DNA of 64,000 nt from Pedobacter gandavensis (GCF_014172405.1 NZ_WNXC01000001.1:620001-684000); one strand, 5' to 3'. Positions 7,196 to 15,556 are shown, numbered from the stretch's first letter. Notes: a model not told the origin generated them from the letters alone. Numbers and translations: made by a program.

Positions 7196-9814
7196 TTACC
7201 TCAAGGAGAGGGCAGTTGGTGGCTCATGGATCGGGAGAAGGATATGAAATATAGTCCCTTTTCCCGGTTCACTTTCCACCTGGATCGTGCCTCCAAGGTC
7301 TTCTACTTGTGTTTTAACCATAAATAGACCCATTCCTTTTCCATCAACAGCTACATCAAACCTTTTATAAAGGCCAAATAGCTGACTGCCATGTTTCTTT
7401 AGGTCAATCCCTTTCCCATTGTCTTCAAATACAATATTCAAATGTTTTCCGCTGAGGTAAGTTTTAATGATCATTCTAGGGGAGGTATGGTGCTGCCTAT
7501 ATTTTATACTGTTCAGAATCAGGTTATAAAAGATACTGTATAGGTAACCACGGACCGTAAAAATCTTCTCTTCTTCCAGTTGATATTCAAAAGTCATATT
7601 TTCACTTACAATCAGATTATTGATGCTGTCCTTGATTTCTTCCACAAGAACTTGTAGTTCTACGAGCTCTTTCATGCGCTCTGGCGCATCTTTTTTTACG
7701 GTGAGTACATAGTTAAGATCCTTGATTACGGTATCCAGGTTTTTGATGGAAGTACGTAATCCACGCATAAGTTCAGCAACTGCAGATGGGTCAGATTCCA
7801 TATCACTTAATAAATCACTAAGCCCCATGATATTCGCAACTGGTGCACGTAGGTTATGTGAAACCACGTACGTAAATTGTTCCAGATCTTTGTTTCTGCG
7901 AATCAATTCAGAAGTCATGGCATGCTGTGCTTTGGCAATATTTTTCTGTTCGGTAATGTCTTTGATGGATAATATGAATCCCCAATATTGCTGGTCTTCA
8001 TCATTTACTCCAATCCACTTTAAAGCATACCATTTTTCTGATCCATCTTTTTCAATGACATTTGTTTCATAGGACATGTTCTGCCCCTTGATCACATCAT
8101 CGACAATCTTTTGAAGTCTTCCTCTTTTGTTTTTAGCAAAATAATCGAATATACTATTCCCTTCCAGTTCTTTAAAGTGCCCACGGAATTCTGCAATTTC
8201 TTTTGCCATTTGGCTGTAGGAGATGATGTTTAGTTGTTGATCCACCAAAATGTAAGCGGCGTCAGTATGGTCTAATAAAGTACGGAGATTGGCTTCAGAT
8301 TTTTTAAGCGTATCCTCGGCAGCTTTTACGGCAGTCACATCCTGAAGCGTACCATACAGGCGGGTAGTGACTCCATCTTTATTAAATTCAATCCGGTTTT
8401 CTCCCTGTAGTATTTTCACTTCTCCTTTCGCATTTTTAATGCGGAAGCTGGTTTTCATGTTTTTTCCTAAGCGGATCAATTTATCGACTTCATACGCTAC
8501 CCGGAGTTTGTCTTCCGGATGAATAAGGTTATCAAAATATTCATTTATCGGAACTAATGATTCATCTGCCCAATAAATCTCTTTTAACCCGTCGGACCAG
8601 GTTAATTCCTGCTTGATCAGGTCGAAATTCCAATTCCCAATCTGCGCCATTTTTTGTGCTTCAGAAAGGACAGCTTCTGCCTGTTTGATCCGCTTTTCAG
8701 TTTCTTTCCATTGCGTAATGTCACTGATTACACCATCTACTGTGTGAATTCCCCCATCGAGAAAATGTGGGACTGCTTTTATCTCAATCCATCGAATGCT
8801 ATTGTCCTTTCCAATAATCCGATACTGGCTTTTTGTTTGTTCCCCTTTTTCCAATAGCACCCCATCACGCAGGGCAATATGGCGGTCTTCCGGGTGAATC
8901 ACATCGTACCATAAATCAGGATTTTCATGGAATTCCTCTAAATTGTAACCATAAATCCTGGAACAACCCGCAGACAACTTCATGTACCTATTTTGGCGGA
9001 TATCTTTTAGGTAGAACCCCTCATTTACGGCATCCAATAATTTTTCAATTTCATGGCTTACCTGCTCTTTTTCTTTTCTGTACTGTACTTGTTCCGTGAC
9101 TTCCATTCCGGAGAGGAGTAGACCATTGATCAGCCCCTTTGAATCGCGTAAAGCTTGAATCGTGAAATTAAAATAAGCACCATTTGATAAGGAAGGGCTG
9201 ACTTCTTTAATGATAAAAGTCTTTCCTGTTTCATATACCAGATCTGCTTTTTCATTTAAAAAAGCAAGGTCAGTACCTCCATAAACCTCCTTTAAAGTTT
9301 TGTCTATCATTAGATTATTTCCAATGTTATTTTGAAAATAAGTGTTTACAAAAGTAAAAATATGTTGAGGCTTCTTGAGGATGGCTATGGCAGAAGGGAT
9401 TTCTTGAAGTACCGCAATTTTTTTGAAACTATCATTCAAAGCGCATCGTTCTAAAGCTTGTGAAATGGCATTGGGTAATCTTCTTAGGCGGTCTTCGAAA
9501 AGGTAGTCAGCAGCACCATAACTCAGCATTTTAAGGGCTTCCTCTTCAAATGCTGGCTTGATGATACAGATAAAAACAGCTTGATGATCAAGCTCCTGCA
9601 GCCTGTTTAAGGCCTGGTGACCAATGGAGTGTTCTCCATCACAAAATCCAAGTACCACATTGGGAACGAAGCTTTTTAAAGTAAGGTTAAAATCAGATAG
9701 GTCTGATGTTTTTAGCTGTTGACATTTAAACTCTGACTGATCTAAAGTGTTTTTTATTAAACTATTATCATTAGCTGGATCTCCCAAAATAAGGATTCTC
9801 AGAATGTTTTTCAT
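7196..9814 (-). CDS. Soluble multi-PAS sensor histidine kinase with receiver-like N-terminus
   Basis: 872 aa with no membrane helices. Residues ~5-125 resemble a response-regulator receiver fold (ILILGDPAND at the start, FICIIKP with a Lys, ADYLFED) but the phospho-site region VVLGFCDGEHS is atypical. Four PAS/PAC-like modules follow (about 130-250, 260-385, 390-510, 520-640), with typical PAC endings such as GTLQDVTA and ILSIKDITEQ. The kinase core has HNLRAPVANIMGLSDLL as H-box, NLILNSIKY as N-box, DNGKGID and GMGLFMV as G-boxes. It is therefore a cytosolic redox/ligand-sensing kinase. No response regulator is adjacent, so its partner is unknown. Confidence 0.9.
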   Translation of the reverse strand: MKNILRILILGDPANDNSLIKNTLDQSEFKCQQLKTSDLSDFNLTLKSFVPNVVLGFCDGEHSIGHQALNRLQELDHQAVFICIIKPAFEEEALKMLSYGAADYLFEDRLRRLPNAISQALERCALNDSFKKIAVLQEIPSAIAILKKPQHIFTFVNTYFQNNIGNNLMIDKTLKEVYGGTDLAFLNEKADLVYETGKTFIIKEVSPSLSNGAYFNFTIQALRDSKGLINGLLLSGMEVTEQVQYRKEKEQVSHEIEKLLDAVNEGFYLKDIRQNRYMKLSAGCSRIYGYNLEEFHENPDLWYDVIHPEDRHIALRDGVLLEKGEQTKSQYRIIGKDNSIRWIEIKAVPHFLDGGIHTVDGVISDITQWKETEKRIKQAEAVLSEAQKMAQIGNWNFDLIKQELTWSDGLKEIYWADESLVPINEYFDNLIHPEDKLRVAYEVDKLIRLGKNMKTSFRIKNAKGEVKILQGENRIEFNKDGVTTRLYGTLQDVTAVKAAEDTLKKSEANLRTLLDHTDAAYILVDQQLNIISYSQMAKEIAEFRGHFKELEGNSIFDYFAKNKRGRLQKIVDDVIKGQNMSYETNVIEKDGSEKWYALKWIGVNDEDQQYWGFILSIKDITEQKNIAKAQHAMTSELIRRNKDLEQFTYVVSHNLRAPVANIMGLSDLLSDMESDPSAVAELMRGLRTSIKNLDTVIKDLNYVLTVKKDAPERMKELVELQVLVEEIKDSINNLIVSENMTFEYQLEEEKIFTVRGYLYSIFYNLILNSIKYRQHHTSPRMIIKTYLSGKHLNIVFEDNGKGIDLKKHGSQLFGLYKRFDVAVDGKGMGLFMVKTQVEDLGGTIQVESEPGKGTIFHILLPIHEPPTALSLR

Positions 9815-9883
9815 TAGTTAAACGTGTTATTTGTAGGTAAAGGATAATATAGACAAAATTTTAAAATCCATGCCAATATTTTG

Positions 9884-9926
9884 ATAAAAAACAAAAAGCC
9901 CCCTAGGAGGCTTTTTTTTTTTTTTT
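9884..9926 (-). terminator. Bidirectional-looking terminator with a 15-T tract
   Basis: AAAAAGCC (9893-9900) pairs with GGCTTTTT (9909-9916). On the minus strand it is followed by TGTTTTTT, ending the DUF4136 lipoprotein mRNA before the PAS kinase gene. On the plus strand it runs into 15 consecutive T (9912-9926). Confidence 0.75.
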
Positions 9927-9939
9927 AGTATGCTAAAAA

Positions 9940-10521
9940 TTACGGCAATTTTTTGAAGATATTCTCTACTATTTTTGGAATTTCATCAATTGCTTTTTGT
10001 GGATCTGTCAATTCACCTTCAGCCCAACCTCTCCAGATTACCTTTGAACTACTACGCTCGATGATATCGATCATAATATTGCCTTCTTTAATAGGCATTC
10101 TACGCTCTCTGCTACCTACATATACAGGAAATGGATTGTCATACACATAGAAGAACCTGGCACGACCTCTGTAATAAGCAACCCTAGGACTTAGCATTGG
10201 TGGTTGATTATAATAGATTGGCTCATCATAGACCTTCATGGCTTTACTCACAATGGCAGAATAACGAATCAATAGATCAGGATTTTTGTTATCTATTGTT
10301 AAACCCTTTTTAGTCAGTTCTGTTTCTGTAGTCTGTACAATTTTATCAGTAACGATGTCATTGTTGTAAATGTTATTGGTTTGTCCATCCTCTGGTGGAA
10401 GCCATGCATAGGTTTTGAAATCGGTTCCAACCGGTTTACTACCAACTGCATAGTAGTTGTACGGTGAGCAGGCTGACAGCATCCCTGCGGTCAGGAGTAA
10501 TAATAATAGTTGTCTTTTCAT
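9940..10521 (-). CDS. DUF4136-domain lipoprotein
   Basis: 193 aa. The lipoprotein signal (residues 1-18, lipobox LSAC) is clear, with the mature protein starting at Cys18. The rest is a DUF4136-type domain: an early FKTYAW strand, ATLxxKG-like TELTKKGLTIDNKNPDLLIRY, and a C-terminal IDIIERSSSKVIWRGWAEGEL. Family members are envelope lipoproteins of unknown biochemical role. It is followed by a terminator, so it is probably monocistronic. Confidence 0.88.
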   Translation of the reverse strand: MKRQLLLLLLTAGMLSACSPYNYYAVGSKPVGTDFKTYAWLPPEDGQTNNIYNNDIVTDKIVQTTETELTKKGLTIDNKNPDLLIRYSAIVSKAMKVYDEPIYYNQPPMLSPRVAYYRGRARFFYVYDNPFPVYVGSRERRMPIKEGNIMIDIIERSSSKVIWRGWAEGELTDPQKAIDEIPKIVENIFKKLP

Positions 10522-10712
10522 GGTAAACGTTTTTTAGAGTAGGATAAATTTTAATGCTTTTTTATTATAGGTTATTTTGGTTGTAAATGACCACAGAACC
10601 AATTTTTTATACCTAATAATAGTATTACAATAAAACTCTCAAAATGTTTAGCCAAGTTTAAAAAAATCTAAAAAAAAGGAAATTTTCTTACTACAAACTT
10701 TGGATGGATTTG

Positions 10713-11321
10713 TTAAAACTTGACCCGTAAACCTATTCCCAGTTGAAATATATCTGCAAGGGTAAGGGCAGAGGTATTCTGGAAATAATTAATGAGGTAA
10801 AAATCGTTGGTATTGATTTCTGAATAAATGCTGATGGCTTTGACCCCAGAATCTTTCCAGATTTTTTTCATATCGAATTCCAGCTCATTGCCGATTGATA
10901 GGTGTGGCCTTAATGCTTCAGACCAATAATAATATTTATCGGGATAAAGCTCCTTATCGAAAGCAAAAGAAAGTTCCGGATGAAAAGTATAGGTCGCAAA
11001 GAATCCTGGATTAAATGGATAGAATTTCCCCCAGTCTTTCAACTTTATTTCATAAAATTTATAGGCAAATTTTGCGGTAACAATATGTAGTTCGCCGCCT
11101 TTCGAAGCGGGAACATAACCATAATTGAAATCTAGAATTCCTTTTTTATTCTTAAAAAGATCATAGCCTGCACCAACACTGAAATAGCCGATGCTTCCTG
11201 CAAACTGTACAATTGCATTATCTGGAACCAAGAAATTTAGCTTTTGGGCAGATGCTTTCCCAGAAAAAATGAATAGTACTGCTAATGATATATAGGCGCG
11301 TTTAAAATGATATCCGTTCAA
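10713..11321 (-). CDS. Exported protein, probable outer-membrane beta-barrel
   Basis: 202 aa with a signal peptide (to about SGKASA-Q at residue 25). The remainder alternates short aromatic-rich amphipathic strands (GSIGYFSVGAGYDLF, LDFNYGYVP, FFATYTFHP) and ends in a charged-aromatic strand finishing in Phe (LGIGLRVKF), a typical outer-membrane barrel ending. I do not recognise a named family. Its start lies 20 bases inside the end of the metallophosphoesterase gene upstream, so the two are probably co-transcribed and translationally coupled. Confidence 0.7.
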   Translation of the reverse strand: MNGYHFKRAYISLAVLFIFSGKASAQKLNFLVPDNAIVQFAGSIGYFSVGAGYDLFKNKKGILDFNYGYVPASKGGELHIVTAKFAYKFYEIKLKDWGKFYPFNPGFFATYTFHPELSFAFDKELYPDKYYYWSEALRPHLSIGNELEFDMKKIWKDSGVKAISIYSEINTNDFYLINYFQNTSALTLADIFQLGIGLRVKF

Positions 11322-12102
11322 AACTTATTTTATGATTAATGATTTCAACTAATAAAAACTCTTCATTACCCATGGCACTGGTTACGACATACGGGATTTT
11401 GGAATCGTCAGGGTAAAAAAGGTCATAAACATGAGAATGGGCATGTAAAGAGGCTAAAAATCCAGGGGTTTGTGCAAAAACTCCGGTATAATCTTTAACT
11501 AAAGTCGTGTCAAAGTCGGTTGATATGGGAGAGACATGAGAAACAGCCAGATAATTACTAACGCCTTCTTCCGGTTGTAATTCTGAATTTAACCAGGGGA
11601 TATTAGGAATCATTCCATTAAAACTATATTCTCTGCTGTTGGTGTCATGGCAAACGAATTTTGTTCCACCGTAGCTGAATGAATAATTTAAAGCACCAAA
11701 CATGCGTTCGAAAACTTTTTTTCCGCGACCAGTCATATCATGATTACCAATAACGCCCATGTAAGGAACATTTAACTTCGCCAGACTTCTGGCAATCCAT
11801 TCCATTTCCTTTAATACGCCAAATTCAGTGAAATCACCAGCAACAAGCACAAAGTCAATGTCTGTCATTTCATTCACTTTTTTAACAAAACTAACCGTTT
11901 CGTCACGTGACCTTTGCGTATCACCTGTTAAAATAAATCGGACAGTTTTGTCGTTTTTGCCTTCTCCAAGTTTTTTTAAATTGGTGGCATTAAGATCTCT
12001 GGGAGAGTTTCTGTCGAATGACTGATCTGTGCTGTATTCAAAACGGTTACAGCTCCCCAAACCAACACTTAAAACAAGCCCTAGTAGTATAAATTTGTTC
12101 AT
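11302..12102 (-). CDS. Calcineurin-like metallophosphoesterase lipoprotein
   Basis: 266 aa. Lipoprotein signal MNKFILLGLVLSVGLGSC with Cys18 as the lipidated residue, so it acts in the periplasm or outer membrane. Calcineurin-fold motifs are in order: GDTQ (family usual GDxH), AGDFTEFG, GNHD, an isolated H in VSHVSP, and AHSH in place of GHxH. These would bind a dinuclear metal centre. The Gln in motif 1 departs from the consensus His. The substrate is unknown; phospholipid, nucleotide or phosphodiester hydrolysis are all possible. It overlaps by 20 bases with the next gene, whose product is a barrel-like exported protein. Confidence 0.85.
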   Translation of the reverse strand: MNKFILLGLVLSVGLGSCNRFEYSTDQSFDRNSPRDLNATNLKKLGEGKNDKTVRFILTGDTQRSRDETVSFVKKVNEMTDIDFVLVAGDFTEFGVLKEMEWIARSLAKLNVPYMGVIGNHDMTGRGKKVFERMFGALNYSFSYGGTKFVCHDTNSREYSFNGMIPNIPWLNSELQPEEGVSNYLAVSHVSPISTDFDTTLVKDYTGVFAQTPGFLASLHAHSHVYDLFYPDDSKIPYVVTSAMGNEEFLLVEIINHKISFERISF

Positions 12103-12228
12103 AGAAAATCCCGATGTTTTCGCAAACCTAAGGTTTAAACAAAGAGTTTAAACATCTATTAATGCGTTATGGCATTCCTATAACTGTTAAATGGCATTAA
12201 TTTAACATTTCTGTCAAACTCAAAAGAA

Positions 12229-12675
12229 TTACAAATTGGTAGTAATATCAGAAAGTAGGTTAACTGCTTGAGCCTCTTCTGCTAAAGTTCGGAAGGAGGA
12301 AATAGGTATAAATTTCCAGGAAATCTGCTGGTCTTCCAACACTTTTAATACTTCTATAGCCTGATTCATTAAATGTTGCTCAAAAAATAGTTGTTTGCTG
12401 GATGCCCAGGCTTTAGGGTCCCCAAGATTTGCCGGCCAGGTATACAATTTATGGGCTTCAATTGACTTTTCTTCCAGTATATGTGTTGATATTTTAGAGA
12501 TCAGGGGACTAATGTCAAACTGTTGAATGGCAGCATGGATACCGGATTCGTTTTTGGTGATACCCAGCGCCTTCGCGCTAAATCCAACAACCAGGTGGTT
12601 TTGCCCTTCCAATTGTGAAGGACTTCCAAAAAATAAATATTTCCCAGGAGTCAATTGTTGAAGTGTTGTCGCCAT
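12229..12675 (-). CDS. Hypothetical cytosolic protein, 148 aa
   Basis: I do not recognise the family. The protein has no signal peptide or membrane helix. It is a mixed alpha/beta sequence with a Gly-Lys-Tyr strand near the start (LTPGKYLFFGSPS), an amphipathic helix around 95-115 (FFEQHLMNQAIEVLKVLEDQ) and a predicted C-terminal helix. It is flanked by spacers of over 100 bp on both sides, so it is likely monocistronic. Normal codon use and length support a real gene. Confidence 0.65.
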   Translation of the reverse strand: MATTLQQLTPGKYLFFGSPSQLEGQNHLVVGFSAKALGITKNESGIHAAIQQFDISPLISKISTHILEEKSIEAHKLYTWPANLGDPKAWASSKQLFFEQHLMNQAIEVLKVLEDQQISWKFIPISSFRTLAEEAQAVNLLSDITTNL

Positions 12676-12751
12676 AATGATGTTTCAGGCAAAGCTACAT
12701 TATATATGGCACCTTTATAAGTACAGTTTTTGATTTTAATGCCTAAAAAAG

Positions 12752-12781
12752 AAAAAGGGCCGGATTTCTCCAGCCCTTTTT
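12752..12781 (-). terminator. Terminator after first small exported paralog
   Basis: AAAAAGGGC (12752-12760) pairs with GCCCTTTTT (12773-12781), with a few more inner pairs. On the minus strand the stem is followed by CTTTTTTAGG. It lies 30 bases past the stop of the 103-aa exported protein gene. Confidence 0.8.
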
Positions 12782-12810
12782 AAACATACACTTATACTTT
12801 TGAATACGTA

Positions 12811-13122
12811 TTATTGAATTACTTTACCATCAGCTCCGATTTTGATAGCCGCCGTTTCTGCATCTTTCTTAACTTCTATATGATAATATTGTGTCTTGTC
12901 TGCATTAGTAACCAGGAAAGCAGCTGTTGGCGTCCATGCTTTAACAGGCTCTGATTGTAAAGTTGTTTTTACTGCTTCAGGTAAATCTTTCAATTCTACA
13001 GGAACTTTAGTAGTACTATCTTGTTTTACTGTAATAGCTACTGGATTTTTTACTTCTGTTGCGTTTGCTGCTGAGATTCCTGCGAAAGCTAAAAATGCTG
13101 CTGATAAAATGATCTTTTTCAT
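12811..13122 (-). CDS. Small exported protein, PepSY-like; paralog A
   Basis: 103 aa. Signal peptide about 1-21 (cleavage after ISAANA). The mature ~80 residues are an alpha/beta unit with LKDLPEAVKTTLQ helix and a YYHIEVKKDAETAAIKIGADGKVI hairpin, like the small periplasmic PepSY/BLIP-type domains abundant in Bacteroidota. The function is unknown. By my count it is about 82% identical to the 104-aa protein at 14764-15078. Both have the same upstream element at exactly the same distance from the ATG. A terminator follows each, so they are separately transcribed duplicate genes. Confidence 0.82.
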   Translation of the reverse strand: MKKIILSAAFLAFAGISAANATEVKNPVAITVKQDSTTKVPVELKDLPEAVKTTLQSEPVKAWTPTAAFLVTNADKTQYYHIEVKKDAETAAIKIGADGKVIQ

Positions 13123-13171
13123 ATCTATTGTGTTACTGTTAAATATTCTTGTTAATTCTGATTAGGAATGG

Positions 13172-13205
13172 TTAATAATGATGCCATGGCGATTCACTTT
13201 TGGCA
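13172..13205 (-). promoter_or_regulatory. Conserved upstream element of paralog A
   Basis: On the minus strand this reads TGCCAAAA-N12-GGCATCATTATTAA, ending 49 bases before the ATG. The same two blocks, with the same 12-base spacer and same distance, lie upstream of paralog B (15128-15161). It lacks the usual TAnnTTTG -7 motif. It may be an alternative-sigma promoter or a regulator site (TGCC...GGCA is an inverted repeat). Confidence 0.6.
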
Positions 13206-13250
13206 CACAGCTGATATTCAGTCAATTATGAGAATGTGTCGAATTTAAAC

Positions 13251-13267
13251 TGTAGAGATGCTCTACA
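13251..13267. repeat. Short inverted repeat
   Basis: TGTAGAG-ATG-CTCTACA, a perfect 7-bp inverted repeat with a 3-base centre, about 130 bp upstream of paralog A and 43 bp past the stop of the oxidoreductase gene. It could be an operator or a small hairpin; there is no T-run on the minus strand directly after it. Confidence 0.4.
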
Positions 13268-13309
13268 CTTTGTGGCTTAATGAAGCGGTTTAGATAAAAA
13301 CGGACTACC

Positions 13310-13888
13310 TTATTTTTGGTGTTGACCCATAAGATGAATCTTGTCGAGCCATTTTTGTCGCTGTTTTGCCGTTGCTGTCTTAATAATACCAATGGTACTT
13401 AACCTCACAGGGCTTACTCCACAAAATTCCAGTGTGCTTTTTTTCAATTGTCTAATGCTAGGACTCCCATAAGCGAAACGGTAATACCAACCAGGTTGAT
13501 CTATAGTGGTAATGATTCTTGCTGTTTTTCCGGTCAATAACTTATCCCAGAAAATGGAGTTTTCTCGATACTGGAAGGTAAGGCCTGGAAGAAATAATCG
13601 ATCGATAAACCCTTTCATAATGGCAGGTAAGCCTCCCCACCAAACCGGATGAATCCATACCAGGTGATCTGCAGATCTGATCATTTCTAAACTACGGAGG
13701 AGATCTGGCTCTAGTTCCATTCTTTTAGTATACCCAAAAGCGAGGTTTGGGTTAAATTGGAGCTCTGCAATATTAATCTGGCTAATTTGCGCACCTGTTT
13801 TCTGTGCACCTGAAAAATAGGCTTTCGCTAGTGCATGATTAAAACTATCCGGATTAGGATGTCCGTTTATAAGGAGGATTTTGGTCAT
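13310..13888 (-). CDS. NAD(P)H-dependent oxidoreductase (flavodoxin-fold, MdaB/KefF-like)
   Basis: I start at the ATG at 13886-13888 (MTKILLINGHPNPDSFN), giving 192 aa; nine more in-frame residues upstream lack similarity. The N-terminal Gly-His-Pro-x-x-x-Ser flavin phosphate loop, the central WIHPVWWGGLPAIMKGFIDR motif and the downstream G-K-T-A-R-I-I segment are those of FMN/FAD quinone oxidoreductases. The predicted role is two-electron reduction of quinones or nitro compounds. It lies just downstream of a Crp/Fnr regulator on the same strand (gap 67 bp), which suggests joint regulation. Confidence 0.88.
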   Translation of the reverse strand: MTKILLINGHPNPDSFNHALAKAYFSGAQKTGAQISQINIAELQFNPNLAFGYTKRMELEPDLLRSLEMIRSADHLVWIHPVWWGGLPAIMKGFIDRLFLPGLTFQYRENSIFWDKLLTGKTARIITTIDQPGWYYRFAYGSPSIRQLKKSTLEFCGVSPVRLSTIGIIKTATAKQRQKWLDKIHLMGQHQK

Positions 13889-13955
13889 TTTTACGATTAT
13901 GAAATGGTATCTCACAAAAGTAGTTGGAACAAGGAGGTCGTTTTAGGACAAATGT

Positions 13956-14522
13956 CTATAAAGAAATTTCATTTCTCAGGCGACTGAGGTGCCTTGGCGT
14001 AATCCCTAAATAGGAGGCCAGATATTGTAAAGGGATTTGTTGAACGTAAGTCGATTGGTTTTCTAATAAGTCTAAGTATCTTTTTTTCGCCTTCTCCTGT
14101 TGAAATTGAAAAACCCGCTTTTCCAATTCCAGATATTGCTGCTCAGCAATAATTCTCAGAAATTGGCTCCAGTTGGGATTCGTTGCCGATAAATAGTCCA
14201 AGTCTCTTTTTTGAATCAAAAGCAAGTCTGTTGGTGCCAAAGCCTGTATGTTTTCAATAGTTGGCTTTCCAGTGATAAAAGAAGCGTAGGCAGTCATTAA
14301 TGCACCTGGAAAGGTGATGCAATAAGTGGTTTCTACTCCCGTTTCTGCTCGGAAAAATGTCCTTAGAATCCCCGTGTTTATAAAAGCAACTTCTTTACAC
14401 GTTTTCCCCTCCTGAATAAAAAAATCTCCTTTTTGTAGTTTTTTTGGCTTCATCATTTTTACGAGTTCATTGATTTCTGCCGAACTAAAGAGTTGAAAGG
14501 AAGTTAGAAAATTACGGATCAT
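13956..14522 (-). CDS. Crp/Fnr-family transcriptional regulator
   Basis: 188 aa: a cyclic-nucleotide-binding-like beta-roll (about 25-115, with KKLQKGDFFIQEGKTCKEVAFINTGILRTFF) followed by a long dimer helix (EQQYLELEKRVFQFQQEKAKKRY). It ends with a short winged helix whose recognition helix is TPRHLSRLRNEI. The cAMP-contacting residues of Crp are not evident, as usual in this Bacteroidota subfamily. It probably controls the NAD(P)H oxidoreductase gene next to it. A promoter with a TATATTTG -7 box lies upstream. Confidence 0.9.
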   Translation of the reverse strand: MIRNFLTSFQLFSSAEINELVKMMKPKKLQKGDFFIQEGKTCKEVAFINTGILRTFFRAETGVETTYCITFPGALMTAYASFITGKPTIENIQALAPTDLLLIQKRDLDYLSATNPNWSQFLRIIAEQQYLELEKRVFQFQQEKAKKRYLDLLENQSTYVQQIPLQYLASYLGITPRHLSRLRNEISL

Positions 14523-14561
14523 CTGTTTTGTGCTTTATACGCCTTTGGAGCGTTTGAGCTT

Positions 14562-14594
14562 CAAATATATCATAAAAGAGGAAACCCCATCAAT
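14562..14594 (-). promoter_or_regulatory. Promoter of the Crp/Fnr regulator gene
   Basis: On the minus strand, ATTG (14591-14594), 21 bases, then TATATTTG (14562-14569), matching the Bacteroidota -33/-7 consensus. This gives a leader of about 35 nt to the start at 14522. Confidence 0.45.
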
Positions 14595-14691
14595 TTAGTG
14601 GTCTTGTCAAGTTATTAGTTTGTATTGAGGTTTTCTTTAGGGACTAGAATATGTTAAATAAATAGGGAGAGATTGGTAGAAAAAAGCATAG

Positions 14692-14727
14692 ACAAGCAGA
14701 AGCCGGAGTAATCCGGCTTCTGCTTGT
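14692..14727 (-). terminator. Strong hairpin after second small exported paralog
   Basis: A perfect 16-bp stem (14692-14707 with 14712-14727) and a 4-base loop. On the minus strand it is followed by CTATGCTTTTTT. It lies 36 bases past the stop of the 104-aa gene and shields the Crp/Fnr gene from read-through. Confidence 0.8.
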
Positions 14728-14763
14728 AAAAATACTGCTTCAATTATTATTCAACTGCTCGTA

Positions 14764-15078
14764 TTAAGATTTAATTGGCTTACCATCTTTATCTAGTTTT
14801 ACTGCAGCAGTTTCATCACCTTTTTTAATGTCGATGTGATAATAGCTGGTTTTATCTGCATTTGTTACTAGAAATGCTGCTGTTGGTGTCCATTGTTTTA
14901 CAGGTTCTGTCTGTAAAGTCGCTTTAACTGCTTCTGGCAAGTCAGCCAATTCTACTGGAACTTTAGTGGTACTGTCTTGTTTAACTGTAATGGCTAAAGG
15001 TTCTTTTACTTCTGTTGCGTTTGCTGCTGTTAATCCTGCGAAAGCTAAAAATGCTGCTGATAAAATGATCTTTTTCAT
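14764..15078 (-). CDS. Small exported protein, PepSY-like; paralog B
   Basis: 104 aa, signal peptide ending around LTAANA, and a mature domain nearly identical to paralog A (84 of 103 aligned residues identical by my count). Most changes are conservative and concentrated in the C-terminal hairpin (KKGDETAAVKLDKDGKPIKS). The predicted role is a periplasmic small-ligand or protein-binding unit; no enzymatic residues are apparent. It shares with its paralog the upstream block TGCCAAAA-N12-GGCATCATTATTAA. Confidence 0.82.
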   Translation of the reverse strand: MKKIILSAAFLAFAGLTAANATEVKEPLAITVKQDSTTKVPVELADLPEAVKATLQTEPVKQWTPTAAFLVTNADKTSYYHIDIKKGDETAAVKLDKDGKPIKS

Positions 15079-15127
15079 ATCTCTTGTGTTTCAGTTAATA
15101 TTCTAATTAATTACGTTTTGCATAGGT

Positions 15128-15161
15128 TTAATAATGATGCCGTAAATTAATGTTTTTGGCA
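15128..15161 (-). promoter_or_regulatory. Conserved upstream element of paralog B
   Basis: On the minus strand TGCCAAAA-N12-GGCATCATTATTAA, with the 3' end 49 bases before the ATG, as in the paralog. The spacer sequences differ (GTGAATCGCCAT versus ACATTAATTTAC), so the blocks are conserved while the DNA between them has diverged. This argues for function. Confidence 0.6.
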
Positions 15162-15486
15162 TTTATCTGAAATACAAGTGGTTGTGTTTTTTTAGCAGCA
15201 TGTAATCATGTAGCATTATTCCACAGTTTGTGGGGGATAGAAGCAGCTAATTTCAAATTTATATCGGATTCCATGGAGGAAAAGTTTATCTAATAGGATG
15301 TTTAGATTGCCACTGTATTGACCTTATGATTTCAATTTACCTCAGTGGAGATTAAATCGGGGTTAAGGCGCGTTTCCTAGGCAAGTAGGCCTAGCAAAGC
15401 CCTAGTAGATCCCCAGAAGTCTCCTCCCAATGCCTTGATAATGCGCCACACTATATCTTGTCATTATGGCAATTGCATATAACATA
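15162..15486. other. Intergenic stretch with no recognisable gene
   Basis: About 325 bp without a credible coding frame. It contains a loose inverted repeat CCACTG (15310-15315) / CAGTGG (15343-15348) and a CTAG-rich patch near 15378-15410. It is more GC-rich than neighbouring spacers. I see no tRNA or known RNA fold. It could be a gene remnant. Confidence 0.4.
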
Positions 15487-15529
15487 AAAAGAGGTTGCGC
15501 ATCTTTTTATCGATGAGACAACCTCTTTT
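15487..15529 (-). terminator. Terminator after outer-membrane protein gene
   Basis: AAAAGAGGTTG (15487-15497) pairs with CAACCTCTTTT (15519-15529), with an inner CATC/GATG extension. On the minus strand it is followed by TTATGTTATA. It lies 28 bases past the stop of the barrel protein gene. Confidence 0.75.
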
Positions 15530-15556
15530 GGCTGGTAATACTTTGAAAAGTAGCGG

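Noticed and set aside
9912-9926. 15-base T tract as a phase-variable repeat
   Set aside because: It belongs to a terminator between genes and is not in a coding frame or promoter spacer, so slippage would have no evident switching effect.
15310-15348. Loose inverted repeat CCACTG/CAGTGG as a transposon end
   Set aside because: Only 6 bp, no target duplication and no transposase remnant seen.
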